From Gluconacetobacter tumulicola (GTDB lineage Bacteria; Pseudomonadota; Alphaproteobacteria; Acetobacterales; Acetobacteraceae): a stretch of 64,000 bases of DNA. Every line of letters begins with the position of its first letter. Position 1 is the first letter of the stretch. The notes under the pieces were generated by a model, which worked only from the letters and a program-made list of their open reading frames with translations, searched no databases and had not been told where the DNA came from. Made by a program: the position numbers and the translations under genes. Shown in pieces: positions 24,657-36,462 of this stretch. The DNA lies in assembly GCF_014174215.1 (NCBI RefSeq), contig NZ_JABEQL010000019.1, positions 1-64,000 on the forward strand. The letters run 5' to 3'.

Positions 24657-26007
24657 CGGGAATCCGTCCGCCGATCAGTAGCAGCAGGAAGACGAAGGCG
24701 ATCGCGGCGGGCACCGCGGCCAGCGGGCTGGGGCGCAACAGCCGCAGCATGGCCTCCTGCGAGGATGGGCCGACCAGCGCGACGGCCACGGCGATCCAGA
24801 ACACCGCCGTATCGACGATTTTGGTATGGCCCGCCCCGCCCAGGCCGGCCATGCCGGCCAGCACGCGGCCGGCGGTCGGGAAATCGGGCGCGCGGAACAG
24901 GACCCAGCCGATGATGACGAACAGCATCGTCATCGCCCACCCCGCCAATGCCGGCAGGCGCAGGCCCGCGCGGGTCCAGGCATGGTTGACCGCCAGCCCC
25001 GCGCCATGCAGCGCGCCCCAGGCGACGAAGGTCCAGCCCGCGCCATGCCACAATCCGCCCAGCATCATGGTCGCCACCAGATTGACCATCTGGCGCGCCG
25101 GGCCGTGCCGGTTGCCGCCGAGCGGGATGTAGACGTAATCGCGCAGGAAGCGCGACAGCGTCATGTGCCAGCGCTGCCAGAAGGCGCGGATGCTGGTGGC
25201 GCGGTAGGGCACGTCGAAATTGAAGGGCAGGCGCAGGCCGAACATCAGCGCCATGCCGATCGCCATGTCGGAATAGCCCGAGAAATCGAAGAAAATTTCC
25301 AGCGTGTAGGTGAGGGCGGCGACCCAGGCTTCGGCGAGATTCGGCGTGGCGCCGCCTGCCGCGTGGGCGAAGAGCGGGTTGCAGGTCAGGGCCAGCGTGT
25401 CGGCCAGGCCGGCCTTCTTCGCCAGCCCCAGCAGCAGCAGCATCGCACCCCGCGACAGGTTCTCCCACATTGCGGGGCCGCGCGGATCGGCGCCGAACTG
25501 GGGCACGATTTCCGAATGGCGGACGATGGGGCCGGCGATCAACTGGGGAAAGAAGGTCACGAATTCCAGGAAATCGAGCGCGCCGCGCACGGGACGGGCG
25601 CCGCGCAGCAGGTCGGCGTGGTAGGCGATTTTCTGGAAGGTGAAGAACGAGATGCCCAGCGGCAGGAGGATGGTCCAGGCCGGCGGGGGCCGGCCAGCCG
25701 CCCAGGCCAGGCTGTCGGCGAAGAAATGCGCGTATTTGAAGAGGAAGAGGATCGTGAGGTTCAGCACGATCCCCGCGATCGGCCAGATGCGGCGCCCGGT
25801 AGCCGCCCAGGCGCGGCCCAGCGCCCAGTTGGCCAGCGTCAGCGCCACCAGTGCCGGGACGAAGTGCCAGTTCCACAGCCCGTAGAACAGCAGCGAGGCA
25901 GCGACCAGCACCGTCTGCCGCGCCGTGCGGTTGCCGGTGCACAGATAGAACAGCGCGAGCGTCGGCGGCAGGAAGCCGAGCAGGAACGCCTGGGTACTGA
26001 ACAGCAT
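24631..26007 (-). CDS. MBOAT-family membrane-bound O-acyltransferase (AlgI/DltB-like)
   Basis: The 458-residue polytopic protein has about 11 hydrophobic segments and the MBOAT hallmarks: the conserved DYVYIPLGGNRHG segment, RAFWQRWHMTLSRFLRD upstream of it, and the catalytic His in LGGLWHGAGWTFVAWGALHG. It would move an acyl (probably acetyl) group to an extracytoplasmic acceptor together with the SGNH protein downstream. It lies 19 nt behind the dioxygenase gene. In acetic acid bacteria, acylation of exopolysaccharide or cellulose is a plausible role, but no glycan genes adjoin it. Confidence 0.93.
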   Translation of the reverse strand: MLFSTQAFLLGFLPPTLALFYLCTGNRTARQTVLVAASLLFYGLWNWHFVPALVALTLANWALGRAWAATGRRIWPIAGIVLNLTILFLFKYAHFFADSLAWAAGRPPPAWTILLPLGISFFTFQKIAYHADLLRGARPVRGALDFLEFVTFFPQLIAGPIVRHSEIVPQFGADPRGPAMWENLSRGAMLLLLGLAKKAGLADTLALTCNPLFAHAAGGATPNLAEAWVAALTYTLEIFFDFSGYSDMAIGMALMFGLRLPFNFDVPYRATSIRAFWQRWHMTLSRFLRDYVYIPLGGNRHGPARQMVNLVATMMLGGLWHGAGWTFVAWGALHGAGLAVNHAWTRAGLRLPALAGWAMTMLFVIIGWVLFRAPDFPTAGRVLAGMAGLGGAGHTKIVDTAVFWIAVAVALVGPSSQEAMLRLLRPSPLAAVPAAIAFVFLLLLIGGRIPDAFIYFQF

Positions 26008-26026
26008 GATGGTCGGGGGCGCGGCC

Positions 26027-26764
26027 TTACTGGTGCCGGAAGGTCACGACCAGCACGTCGCGCCAGGCGGGGCGCGCGGGGTCGAGCGGCCGGACGGCGG
26101 TGACGCCGTGATAGACGCGGTTATCGTCCACCAGGGCGGCGTCCAGCGGTTCGGTGAGGGTGAAATGCCCGACCGGGCGGCGATGGAGATCGTGGATCGT
26201 CGTCTCGCCGCTGGCCACGTTCTCGCGCTGGACCATCAGGACCAGCACCCAGTCCACGCCGTCGCGATGCAGCCCTTCGGGTGTCGGCTCGCCGGGTTCC
26301 TCGGCGCGGGCCTCGATGCGGAACTGGTGAATTTCGACATGCCAGGCGTCGGGGCGCCGGTCAGGCGGGGTGAGGTCCGTGACCAGGCGCCGCATCAGGC
26401 GCAGCACGGCGATCAGCGCCGGGTGGGTGCCGATGGCGGCCTCCACGGGGCGAAACCAGCGTTCGATGCCGCCATTCAGTTCGTTGTAATCGCGGCTCTG
26501 ATAATGCGGCTGGTGCTTCTTGCGCTCGATCCCATCCGCCGCAACCGTGTAGGTGGCGTGCCGCCGCCGGCGATAGCGGCCGCCATCGGCCATGTAGCGG
26601 TCCAGCCCCAGCCGGTTCCAGCTTGCGGCGAATCCGTCCCAGTCGGCCAGGCCGTAGGGTGCGAGCAGGGCGTGGGTGGTGGGCGCATGCAGGAAGGCGA
26701 AGCCGCCCTGCGCCAGGGGGGATTCGACGTCGGCGAGATCGGCCGGCAGGAGCGTGTCAGTCAT
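26027..26764 (-). CDS. 2OG-Fe(II) dioxygenase family protein (amino-acid hydroxylase-like)
   Basis: This 245-residue protein fits the 2OG-Fe dioxygenase family represented by isoleucine dioxygenase and BsmA (PF10014). Metal ligands are recognisable in GLHRDGVDWVLVLMVQREN (H-x-D) and the distal His in NRVYHGVTAVRPLD, followed by the 2-oxoglutarate Arg. Relatives hydroxylate free aliphatic amino acids. The start overlaps the MscS-like gene's stop by 8 nt and MBOAT follows 19 nt downstream, so it sits in the middle of one operon. Why an amino-acid hydroxylase would be coupled to a channel and an acyltransferase is unclear. Confidence 0.82.
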   Translation of the reverse strand: MTDTLLPADLADVESPLAQGGFAFLHAPTTHALLAPYGLADWDGFAASWNRLGLDRYMADGGRYRRRRHATYTVAADGIERKKHQPHYQSRDYNELNGGIERWFRPVEAAIGTHPALIAVLRLMRRLVTDLTPPDRRPDAWHVEIHQFRIEARAEEPGEPTPEGLHRDGVDWVLVLMVQRENVASGETTIHDLHRRPVGHFTLTEPLDAALVDDNRVYHGVTAVRPLDPARPAWRDVLVVTFRHQ

Positions 26765-29246
26765 GCGACGGGTCCGGTTGGAGAGGCGCCGGCGCGGTGT
26801 TGGTATTGGCAGGCGGTGCCGGCTCGGCCTGTCCGATCATAAGGGGCGTGGTACCGAAATTGGTCATCATCGAAATGGAGGTGGGAACGGGGAACTTTAC
26901 CCCTTCGGCGACCATGCGCAGGCCCAGCCGGCGATAATATTCGCGCGACACCTTCCACTTGCTGCCCGGCGTGGTGCGGAACGAGCCGATGAATTTCGCG
27001 CCGTTGCCGTCGGCATTGTCGACGCCGAGGAAGGCGAAGTCGCTCAGGATCAGCGGCGCGAACAGGTCATCGGTGCGCATGCTGGCGACGACGTCGGCCA
27101 GGATGGACGCCACGCGGTCCGGGCTTTCGCTGAGGTCGAGCATGAAGCTGACGACAACGACGTTATAGTCGCGCGAGGTGTTGGCGATGGAGGTGACGGA
27201 CGAGAACGGAATGATGTGCACGTCGCCCGACGTGGTGCGCAGGCGCAGCGTGCGGATGGACAGATGTTCGACCGTGCCGGACACGCCCCCCGCCGTGACC
27301 CAGTCGCCGACCTGCATGGCGTTTTCCACCAGCATGAAGAAGCCGGTGATGAAATCCTTCACCAGGCTTTGCGAGCCGAAGGCGATCGCGGCACCCATGA
27401 TGCCGGCGCCGGTGAGCAGCGGGGCGACGTTCAGCCCGATCTGCGACAGGGTGGTGACGGCGACGATGATGACGATGACCGTCAGCAGCACGGTGCGGAT
27501 GATCGGCAGGACGGTGCGCAGCCGGATGGCGCGCGAGACCTGCTCGCTGGTCTCGTAGCGGTTGATCTGGTTCTGCAGGGCGGTGTTCGCGACTTCCCAG
27601 ACCACGATGGCGACCGTGAAGGCGATCAGGATCGACAGGATGGCGGCGATGATCCGCGTGCCGAGTTCGCCGTGGAGGAAGAAGGAGAGGGCGGGAATAC
27701 CCCATGCCTGCAGCAGGATGACGGCCGTGGCAAAGATCAGCAGTGCGGACAGGCAGCGCCGTGCATAGGGATAGTAATAATCGGCCCGGGCCCGCAGGCC
27801 CGGATAGCGGGATTCGACATCGTCATTGATATGGAACAGCCGGTTCTGGGCACCGAAGAGCAGCAGGGACAGCATGCGCGAGACGACGATGACAATGATG
27901 GTCAGGACCGTGGTGCGCCAGATCCAGGCATAGCCGCCCCGTGTATGGGTTGCCCAGACCAGCCACAGCGCCAGGTCGAACACCATGGCCGGCAGCCACC
28001 AGAGCTGCGCCAGGCGGCCGAGGAAGAGCCAGAACGAACTTTTCTGGAAACGGGCCGGCGGTTGCAGGGACGCGGCCACCTGATGGCGGATGCGCCAGAT
28101 GAACACGGCGATCATGAGATGTTCGGCCAGCACCAGGGCGCGGATCAGGGCCTCGGTGCCGCGCGGGGCGAGGTGGAACAATCCGCCCAGCGTGGAGAGG
28201 CACACGACGATCGAGGGCATGGCGACCAGCACGTTCCACCAGCGCGTGATGATCCGCGCCGTGCGGTCCGACGCGCGGCACAGGCGGATGGTGGGCGATT
28301 TCGGCACCAGGACCGTTTCGACCAGCAGGTACATGCCGCGCGCCGCCACATAGGCGTTGGCCAGCGTCAGCGTGACCAGCTCCGCCTGATCGTTATCGCC
28401 GAAGAAGGTCGCCCCGGCATAGCCGACGCCCAGGAACAGCGCCACGGGCAGCAATTTGGTGAGCAGATGCAGCAGCGAGAAGGGAAACCGGCGGATGATG
28501 CGCAGGGTTTCGACCTGCTTGCGGTCGTCCTGGCGCCTGGTGTCCTCCACCGTGCGTTCGGCCTGGCTTGCGTTGGGCGGGACGGAGGCGCTGTCTTCGG
28601 CCTGGACCTGGGCCGCGCGCTGGTTCAGGCGGCGTTCGGCCTCGACCGCGCGGGCGGTGATGCTGCTCAGGGGCCGGCGCAGCGCGATCGACAGGCCGCG
28701 CTCGGCGGCCAGTGCGAGGACGATCACCAGTCCCGCGCGGCCGAACGCATCGAACAGCGTGTGTCGCGATGCCGGATCGGACAGTTCGGTGCGGAACCAG
28801 TGGCCGACGAAGGCAAGGTCGGCGAACAGGGCGGCGAATTCGCGCGCCTGGCGGACGATGCCGTTGCGCATGGTCGACAGTTCGTCCAGCACGTCGCTGC
28901 CCACGCTGTCGGGTTCCAGCGCCACATCCGACTTGTCGGACGATGCGGGAGGCGTGGCTGCGGCCGCCGGCGCGGCGGGCGCAGCCTGGGGCAGGCCGTT
29001 CGCGATTGCGGTCAGGGTGCGGGTGAACTCGGCGCGTTTCTGCGGGTCGTTCAGCACGCCCAGGACCTGCTGCGCCTGCTGGGCGGTCATGGAAGATGGC
29101 GGTGAGGATGGCGCGGCGTCGGCGGCGCGGCCGGGCATTGCAGGCAGGAGGAGCGAGCTGAGGAGCAGCGCCAGGATCGGCATCACCCGGCATGGGCGCC
29201 ATCCGGCGCGGGGGAGGGAAGAACCGCGAACGGGGAGAACCGACAT
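26757..29246 (-). CDS. MscS-family mechanosensitive ion channel, large multi-helix type
   Basis: An 829-residue inner-membrane channel with a signal-like N-terminus (VMPILALLLSSLLLPAMPGRAADA), a periplasmic segment (to about residue 140), roughly ten transmembrane helices, then the MscS core. TM3 and the following beta domain are recognisable in GAAIAFGSQSLVKDFITGFFMLVENAMQVGDWV and HIIPFSSVTSIANTSRDY. It would release solutes on hypo-osmotic shock. The start follows an AGGAGGT 11 nt upstream of the ATG at 29246. The long open frame further upstream overlaps thiM and is not used. First gene of the dioxygenase-MBOAT-SGNH operon. Confidence 0.93.
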   Translation of the reverse strand: MSVLPVRGSSLPRAGWRPCRVMPILALLLSSLLLPAMPGRAADAAPSSPPSSMTAQQAQQVLGVLNDPQKRAEFTRTLTAIANGLPQAAPAAPAAAATPPASSDKSDVALEPDSVGSDVLDELSTMRNGIVRQAREFAALFADLAFVGHWFRTELSDPASRHTLFDAFGRAGLVIVLALAAERGLSIALRRPLSSITARAVEAERRLNQRAAQVQAEDSASVPPNASQAERTVEDTRRQDDRKQVETLRIIRRFPFSLLHLLTKLLPVALFLGVGYAGATFFGDNDQAELVTLTLANAYVAARGMYLLVETVLVPKSPTIRLCRASDRTARIITRWWNVLVAMPSIVVCLSTLGGLFHLAPRGTEALIRALVLAEHLMIAVFIWRIRHQVAASLQPPARFQKSSFWLFLGRLAQLWWLPAMVFDLALWLVWATHTRGGYAWIWRTTVLTIIVIVVSRMLSLLLFGAQNRLFHINDDVESRYPGLRARADYYYPYARRCLSALLIFATAVILLQAWGIPALSFFLHGELGTRIIAAILSILIAFTVAIVVWEVANTALQNQINRYETSEQVSRAIRLRTVLPIIRTVLLTVIVIIVAVTTLSQIGLNVAPLLTGAGIMGAAIAFGSQSLVKDFITGFFMLVENAMQVGDWVTAGGVSGTVEHLSIRTLRLRTTSGDVHIIPFSSVTSIANTSRDYNVVVVSFMLDLSESPDRVASILADVVASMRTDDLFAPLILSDFAFLGVDNADGNGAKFIGSFRTTPGSKWKVSREYYRRLGLRMVAEGVKFPVPTSISMMTNFGTTPLMIGQAEPAPPANTNTAPAPLQPDPSHD

Positions 29247-29356
29247 GCCTGGGTATGACCTCCTGGAAGATGGGCCGGGGTGGGACCGGATCGTCGATCG
29301 GAGCCTGACTGGACATGCGTGCCGGTGGGCGATCGGGCGCGCATGTCCGATCAGGC

Positions 29357-30196
29357 TCAGGGAGGCAGGATAGCGATCCGTGCCTGTCGCGTCACCGTAT
29401 CGCGGTCCAGATGGTACAACATGTCCAGCAGCCGCATTTGCAGGCTGCCCGGTCCGGTGGCCTCGCGCGCCGCGCATTCCCCTGCCAGGCCGAGCAGGAC
29501 CATGGCGTGCGCGCACGCGGCCATGGCGTCGGGTTCCACGGCCAGGCAGGCGCCGGCCAGTGCGGTGGCGGTGCAGCCCAGTGCGGTGACGCGCGTCATC
29601 ATCTGGTGTCCGTTCGCCACGGTGGCGACCCGCGTGCCGTCGGTGATGTAGTCGGTGGCGCCGCTGACGGTGATGCAGGCGCCGGTTGCCTGCGCCAGCC
29701 GGCGCGCTGCCGCCAGGGCCTGTTCGGCTGTGTCCAGCGAATCCACGCCCCGTCCGGCGGCCGGTGGTTCGGCGTGACCGTCGCGCAGGTGGGCGAGCGC
29801 CATGATTTCCGAGGCGTTGCCGCGAATCGCCCGTGGGGCGTGGGCCAGGCTGTCCAGCGCGACGCGGGCGCGGAAGGGGAGGGCCCCCACCGCCACCGGA
29901 TCGAGAATCCATGGTGTGCCGGCACGTTGCGCGGCGCGGGTTGCCCGCGCGATGGCGGCGGCCTGGGGAGCGGTGATGGTGCCGATATTGACCACCAGCG
30001 CGGCCGCCAGGGCGGCGAAGGCTTCGACTTCCTCTTCGGCATCGACCATGGCGGGCGAGGCGCCGAGTGCGAGCAGGGCGTTGGCCGTGCTGTTGGCCGC
30101 CACGATATTGGTGATGTTATGGACCAGCGGCGTGGCGGCCCGGACGCGTTCCAGCGTCGTGGCTACGGCGTCGGGGGTGAAGAGTGCGTTCGACAT
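29357..30196 (-). CDS. thiM: Hydroxyethylthiazole kinase
   Basis: A 279-residue ribokinase-fold enzyme that phosphorylates 4-methyl-5-(2-hydroxyethyl)thiazole for thiamine salvage. Family motifs are PLVHNITNIVAANSTANALLALGASPAM, the ATP/Mg site NASEIMAL, VSGATDYI, and the catalytic anion hole TALGCTATALAGACLAV. The Cys-containing GCTA loop is typical of ThiM. The start is the ATG at 30196, 20 nt after the RDD gene stop. ThiD, the next salvage enzyme, is encoded separately at 51687. No TPP riboswitch is visible upstream. Confidence 0.95.
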   Translation of the reverse strand: MSNALFTPDAVATTLERVRAATPLVHNITNIVAANSTANALLALGASPAMVDAEEEVEAFAALAAALVVNIGTITAPQAAAIARATRAAQRAGTPWILDPVAVGALPFRARVALDSLAHAPRAIRGNASEIMALAHLRDGHAEPPAAGRGVDSLDTAEQALAAARRLAQATGACITVSGATDYITDGTRVATVANGHQMMTRVTALGCTATALAGACLAVEPDAMAACAHAMVLLGLAGECAAREATGPGSLQMRLLDMLYHLDRDTVTRQARIAILPP

Positions 30197-30216
30197 GGGC
30201 GGGGGCTCCCGCCCGC

Positions 30217-30831
30217 TCACGCCGGAGGGGTGAAGCTGACGAGGGCTTCTTCCTGCCGGCGGATGACGCAGGTGCCGGCCAGGAGATCGTGCAGGGTCTG
30301 CTTGCGCCGGGTCCATACCACCATCAGGAAGCCCAGGCCGAGCGTCAGGACGGACAGGAAATGGCCGAAATAGCGCAGGGTGGCGCGGCCGATGCCGATT
30401 CGCTGGCCGTGGAGATCGGCCACGCGCATGTGGCAGGCGCGCTTGCCCGGCGTGCCCTGCAGGCGCGAGGATTCGAACAGGATATAATAGAGCGCCGGCA
30501 GGAGAATTTGCAGGATCTCGTACAGCCCGTTCCCGTGCCATGTGGGATGGAAACCGCTATAGGAATAGGAATAATCGACCGGCACGTCGCGGATCACGTC
30601 GCTGATGCGGACGATGTCCGAGATCTGGTACTTGTCCGACGCCGAGCCGCCATTCGTCAGCGTGACGGTGAGGCTGGGGGAGAGCAGGAGCCGCATGATC
30701 GCGCCCAGCACGCTGAGGATGAACGCGTCGATGACCCAGGCCAGCGCCCGGAACCAGAAGCCCGCATAGACCCAGACATGGCGGGGATGGAGGCTGCCGA
30801 ACGGATCGGAAAGCGGGGGCACGTCGGGCAT
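30217..30831 (-). CDS. RDD-family membrane protein
   Basis: This 204-residue protein has an N-terminal FRALAWVIDAFILSV helix, a soluble insert of ~60 residues (about 60-105), a second pair of hydrophobic segments with SSRLQGTPGKRACHMRVAD, and a C-terminal VVWTRRKQTLHDLLAGTCVI. These are the conserved Arg/Asp positions and PGK and HD motifs of RDD proteins. Their function is generally unknown; some are implicated in ion or solute transport. Located between argJ and thiM on the same strand. Confidence 0.9.
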   Translation of the reverse strand: MPDVPPLSDPFGSLHPRHVWVYAGFWFRALAWVIDAFILSVLGAIMRLLLSPSLTVTLTNGGSASDKYQISDIVRISDVIRDVPVDYSYSYSGFHPTWHGNGLYEILQILLPALYYILFESSRLQGTPGKRACHMRVADLHGQRIGIGRATLRYFGHFLSVLTLGLGFLMVVWTRRKQTLHDLLAGTCVIRRQEEALVSFTPPA

Positions 30832-30868
30832 GGAGCGGTCTCCGCGCGGGTCGGTCAGCCGGGATCTG

Positions 30869-32101
30869 TCAGCTGCGATAGGACCCGTTGATGTCGATAT
30901 AGCCGTGGGTCAGGTCGCAGCTCCAGGCCGTGCCGGTGCCGTTGCCCAGGCCAAGGTCGATCGTGATCTCGATTTCCAGGCCCTTCATGTGGGCGACGAC
31001 CGGCGTTTCGTCATAGCCCGGGACGACGGTGCCTTCGCGCGCGATCCAGACGCCGCCGATGGCGACCGACAGCGTGTCGCGGTTGGCGGGTTCGCCGCTC
31101 TTGCCCACGGCCATGACGACGCGGCCCCAATTGGCGTCCTCGCCGGCGATCGCGGTCTTGACCAGGGGGGAATTGGCCACGGCCATGGCTACCTTGCGGG
31201 CGGATTCGTCGCTGACGGCGCCCTTGACCTGGATCTCGATCAGCTTGGTCGCGCCTTCGCCGTCGCGCACCACCAGCAGGGCCAGTTCCAGCAGCAATGC
31301 GTTCAGCGCCTGGGTGAACGGCGCCAGCGCCGGGTCGGTCGGGGTGGTGACGGGCGGGTTGCCGGCCTGGCCGGTGGCGAACAGCAGCACCATGTCGGAG
31401 GTCGAGGTATCGGAATCGACCGTCGTGCGGTTGAAGCTGCGGTCGGTGCCGGCGGCCAGCAGGGGCTGCAGGACCGAGGGGGGCAGGGTGGCGTCGGTGG
31501 CCACGAAGCACAGCATGGTCGCCATGTCGGGCGCCACCATGCCGCTGCCCTTGGCGATGCCCTGGATGCGGACCGGCACGCCGCCGATCTCCGTCTCGCG
31601 CACCGCGGCCTTGGGGAAGGTGTCGGTGGTCATGATGCCGCGCGCGGCGTCTTCCCAGCCGGTTTCCGAAAGGGTGGCGTAGAGGCCCGGCAGGGAGGTG
31701 GAAATCTTCTCGAAGGGCAGGACTTCGCCGATCACGCCGGTGGAGGCCAGGAAGACCTCGCTGGCCGCGCAGCCGACCAGGCGGGCGGCATCGGCGGCAT
31801 TGGCCTGGGTGGCTTCATATCCCGCGCGGCCGGTGAAGACGTTGGCATTGCCGGCATTGACCACCAGCGCGCGGGCCGAGCCGTCGGGCAGGGCGGCGCG
31901 GCACCAGTCGACGGGTGCGCCGGGGCATTTGTTGCGGGTGAAGACGCCGGCGACCGTGGTGCCGGGGACGAAATCCGCCATCACCAGATCGGTCCGCCCC
32001 ACATAGCGGATGCCGGCCGCCGCCGCGCCGAAACGCACCCCGGCCACGGGCGGAAGGTCCGGTAGCGCGCGGGCGAGGGGGGATACGGGGAGGGGAGCCA
32101 T
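30869..32101 (-). CDS. argJ: Bifunctional ornithine acetyltransferase / N-acetylglutamate synthase
   Basis: A 410-residue Ntn-type enzyme of the cyclic arginine pathway that moves acetyl groups from N-acetylornithine to glutamate. Self-cleavage occurs before the Thr of GIMTTDTFPKA, which becomes the beta-chain nucleophile. Other motifs are KGSGMVAPDMATMLCF, TSDMVLLFATG, and SVAIGGVWIAREG near the C-terminus. Length and processing site are canonical. It lies 127 nt downstream of the parvulin gene, a frequent neighbour in Rhodospirillales (secA-parvulin-argJ arrangement). Confidence 0.97.
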   Translation of the reverse strand: MAPLPVSPLARALPDLPPVAGVRFGAAAAGIRYVGRTDLVMADFVPGTTVAGVFTRNKCPGAPVDWCRAALPDGSARALVVNAGNANVFTGRAGYEATQANAADAARLVGCAASEVFLASTGVIGEVLPFEKISTSLPGLYATLSETGWEDAARGIMTTDTFPKAAVRETEIGGVPVRIQGIAKGSGMVAPDMATMLCFVATDATLPPSVLQPLLAAGTDRSFNRTTVDSDTSTSDMVLLFATGQAGNPPVTTPTDPALAPFTQALNALLLELALLVVRDGEGATKLIEIQVKGAVSDESARKVAMAVANSPLVKTAIAGEDANWGRVVMAVGKSGEPANRDTLSVAIGGVWIAREGTVVPGYDETPVVAHMKGLEIEITIDLGLGNGTGTAWSCDLTHGYIDINGSYRS

Positions 32102-32228
32102 CGGTCCGGTCTTCTTTTCTGGGGGCGGTATGGTCCGACCCGCCGGGGGCCGGGGAATGGATATGGGTCTTTGTAGACCGATCGCACCCCCGTTTCATGT
32201 GAAACCGGGGGTGCGTCCGGATGGGTCG

Positions 32229-33170
32229 TTATTTCTTGGCCGGAGCTGCCGGGGCCGCCGCCGGGGCGGGGGTGTCGGCGATCGGCTTGCCGCTGGGATC
32301 GTAGCGCACGACCTTGACGGTGGAGACCGCCTTCTCGACCGCGTCGCGGACGCCCTGCTGGATCAGCTTCTGGCGGATTTCGTCACGCACGGCGTCCAGC
32401 TTGGGCACGGCGGCGGTGCGGGTTTCCAGCACCTCGATCACGTGCCAGCCGTACTGCGTGTGCACCGGCGTCTGGCTGATCGTGTGGGGCTTCAGCGTGA
32501 AGGCGGCATCGGAGAAGGCCGGCAGCATGTCGCCCTTCTTGAACCAGCCCAGGTCGCCGCCATTCTGCTTGGCCGACGCCTTGTCGGTCGACAGCTTGGT
32601 GGCCAGGGCCGCGAAATCGGCGCCGCCCTTGAGCTGCTTGATGATGTCCTTCGCCTCGGCTTCCGTCGCCACCAGGATATGGCGGGCGTGGACTTCCTGC
32701 TCCGGCTTCTTGTTGGCGTAGTTCTGGTCGTAATAGGCCTGGATCGCGGCGTCGGTCAGCGTCGGCGTGACCTTCTGCGACAGATAGGCGTTCTGCAGCG
32801 CGTTGGCGGCGGCGGTCTGCATCTGCTGCTTGACCTCGGGCTGGCTCTCCAGCCCTTCCTTGTGCGCCGCGAGCTGGATCGCCTTCTGGTCGATCAGCTG
32901 GTTCAGCAGCATCGGGAAGATCATGTTCGGCGGCAGCTGGCGGAGCTGCTGCGGCATGCCGGCGGCGGCCTGGCGCACGTCGTCGAGATGGATGTCTTCA
33001 CCATTCACGCTGGCGACGACGGGGTTCGGGTTGGCCGGGGGCGCCGGCTGGGCCGTGGCGGCGGCGGGCGCGGGCGCTGCGGCCGGGGCGGCATGGGCAT
33101 GAGGAATGGAAAGCGCAGGAACGAGCAGGGCTGCCGCCAGAATGGAGGCTGCCGGGCTGGAAGGCCGCAT
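32229..33170 (-). CDS. Periplasmic parvulin-type peptidyl-prolyl isomerase (PrsA/PpiC-like)
   Basis: The 313-residue protein has an Ala-rich signal peptide and Pro/Ala linker (residues 1-50). A SurA_N-like helical region (NPVVASVNGEDIHLDDVRQAA to about 160) is followed by a rotamase domain (about 165-265: VHARHILVATEAEAKDIIKQLKGGADFAALA, GGDLGWFKKGDMLPAF, QTPVHTQYGWHVIEVLE). A charged and Pro/Ala tail ends in PAKK. It would assist folding of exported proteins. The gene is divergent from secA, with palindromic element copy 3 in the shared upstream region. Confidence 0.93.
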   Translation of the reverse strand: MRPSSPAASILAAALLVPALSIPHAHAAPAAAPAPAAATAQPAPPANPNPVVASVNGEDIHLDDVRQAAAGMPQQLRQLPPNMIFPMLLNQLIDQKAIQLAAHKEGLESQPEVKQQMQTAAANALQNAYLSQKVTPTLTDAAIQAYYDQNYANKKPEQEVHARHILVATEAEAKDIIKQLKGGADFAALATKLSTDKASAKQNGGDLGWFKKGDMLPAFSDAAFTLKPHTISQTPVHTQYGWHVIEVLETRTAAVPKLDAVRDEIRQKLIQQGVRDAVEKAVSTVKVVRYDPSGKPIADTPAPAAAPAAPAKK

Positions 33171-33258
33171 GTGTTGAGAACCCTAAGATATAAAGCGTCC
33201 GAGGCATCATGGCCGAGGCCGCCCGGTCCTGCAAGGCTGGGCGGGATGGGTTGGACAG

Positions 33259-33409
33259 GAGGCTGTTTCAAAAGCGCCGAGGGTGAGCGGAAGCGTGGCG
33301 CGAGCCGCGCGTCTGGCGGTGGTTTTGAGCATCGGAGCGGAGCGGCCTTGATGGCCGAGAGCACCGAAGCGCAGGAAACCGCCGCCAGCGGGGCTTTTGA
33401 AACAGCCTC
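33259..33409 (-). repeat. Palindromic element, copy 3, in the parvulin/secA divergent region
   Basis: The outer arms GAGGCTGTTTCAAAAGC (33259-33275) and GCTTTTGAAACAGCCTC (33393-33409) are a perfect 17-bp inverted repeat. On the minus strand the core holds GCTGGCGGCG, the GTTTCCTGCGCTTCGGTGCTC block and GGCCATCAAGGCCGCTCCGC (33337-33356), shared with copies 2 and 5. This is the only copy not at a gene's 3' end: it lies 89 bp upstream of the parvulin start and 134 bp upstream of secA. Confidence 0.85.
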
Positions 33410-33543
33410 TCGGGCCGGCTTCGGTTGACCGGTGGCGGTGTGGGTCCTATCTCAGATGCCGCGCGCGAGAATGCCCTTGCTCCAGTTTCAGCCCGTCCGG
33501 GGGTCCGGCCGGGTGTGGGGCCGCGCCATTCCGGAAGGTCTAC

Positions 33544-36275
<2,732 letters not shown>

Positions 36276-36276
<1 letters not shown>

Positions 36277-36407
36277 ATGTTGGCCCGGAAACGCGCGCTG
36301 GTGGCGATCCGTCGCGCGTTTCCTGCGCTCCGGTGCTCGGAAGCACGCGACGGGCGCGGCCCTTCGGGCCGCTCTCGCTCACCAGCCCACGTTTCCGGGC
36401 CAACATT
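36276..36407 (+). repeat. Palindromic element, copy 4, directly behind secA
   Basis: This is the cleanest compact copy. The arms AATGTTGGCCCGGAAACG (36276-36293) and CGTTTCCGGGCCAACATT (36390-36407) are a perfect 18-bp inverted repeat. The 96-nt core has CGCTGGTGG facing CACCAGC, the GCGCGTTTCCTGCGCTCCGGTGCTCGG block without the ~32-nt insert, and a 3' hairpin GCGGCCC-TTC-GGGCCGC (36356-36372). It sits between the secA stop and yebC. Confidence 0.88.
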
Positions 36408-36462
36408 GAGTGGGGCGGATCGGCGGTTTTGATGAAGATCTAGAGATTAGAGAAGACGGACG

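Noticed and set aside
24826-26103. 425-codon plus-strand frame opposite the MBOAT gene
   Set aside because: Low-complexity Gly/Arg/Gln/His composition, no ribosome site, antisense to a clear MBOAT protein.
29247-29912. Upstream 222-codon extension of the MscS-like protein
   Set aside because: The extension overlaps thiM on another frame of the same strand; an AGGAGGT and a signal-like sequence mark the start at 29246.
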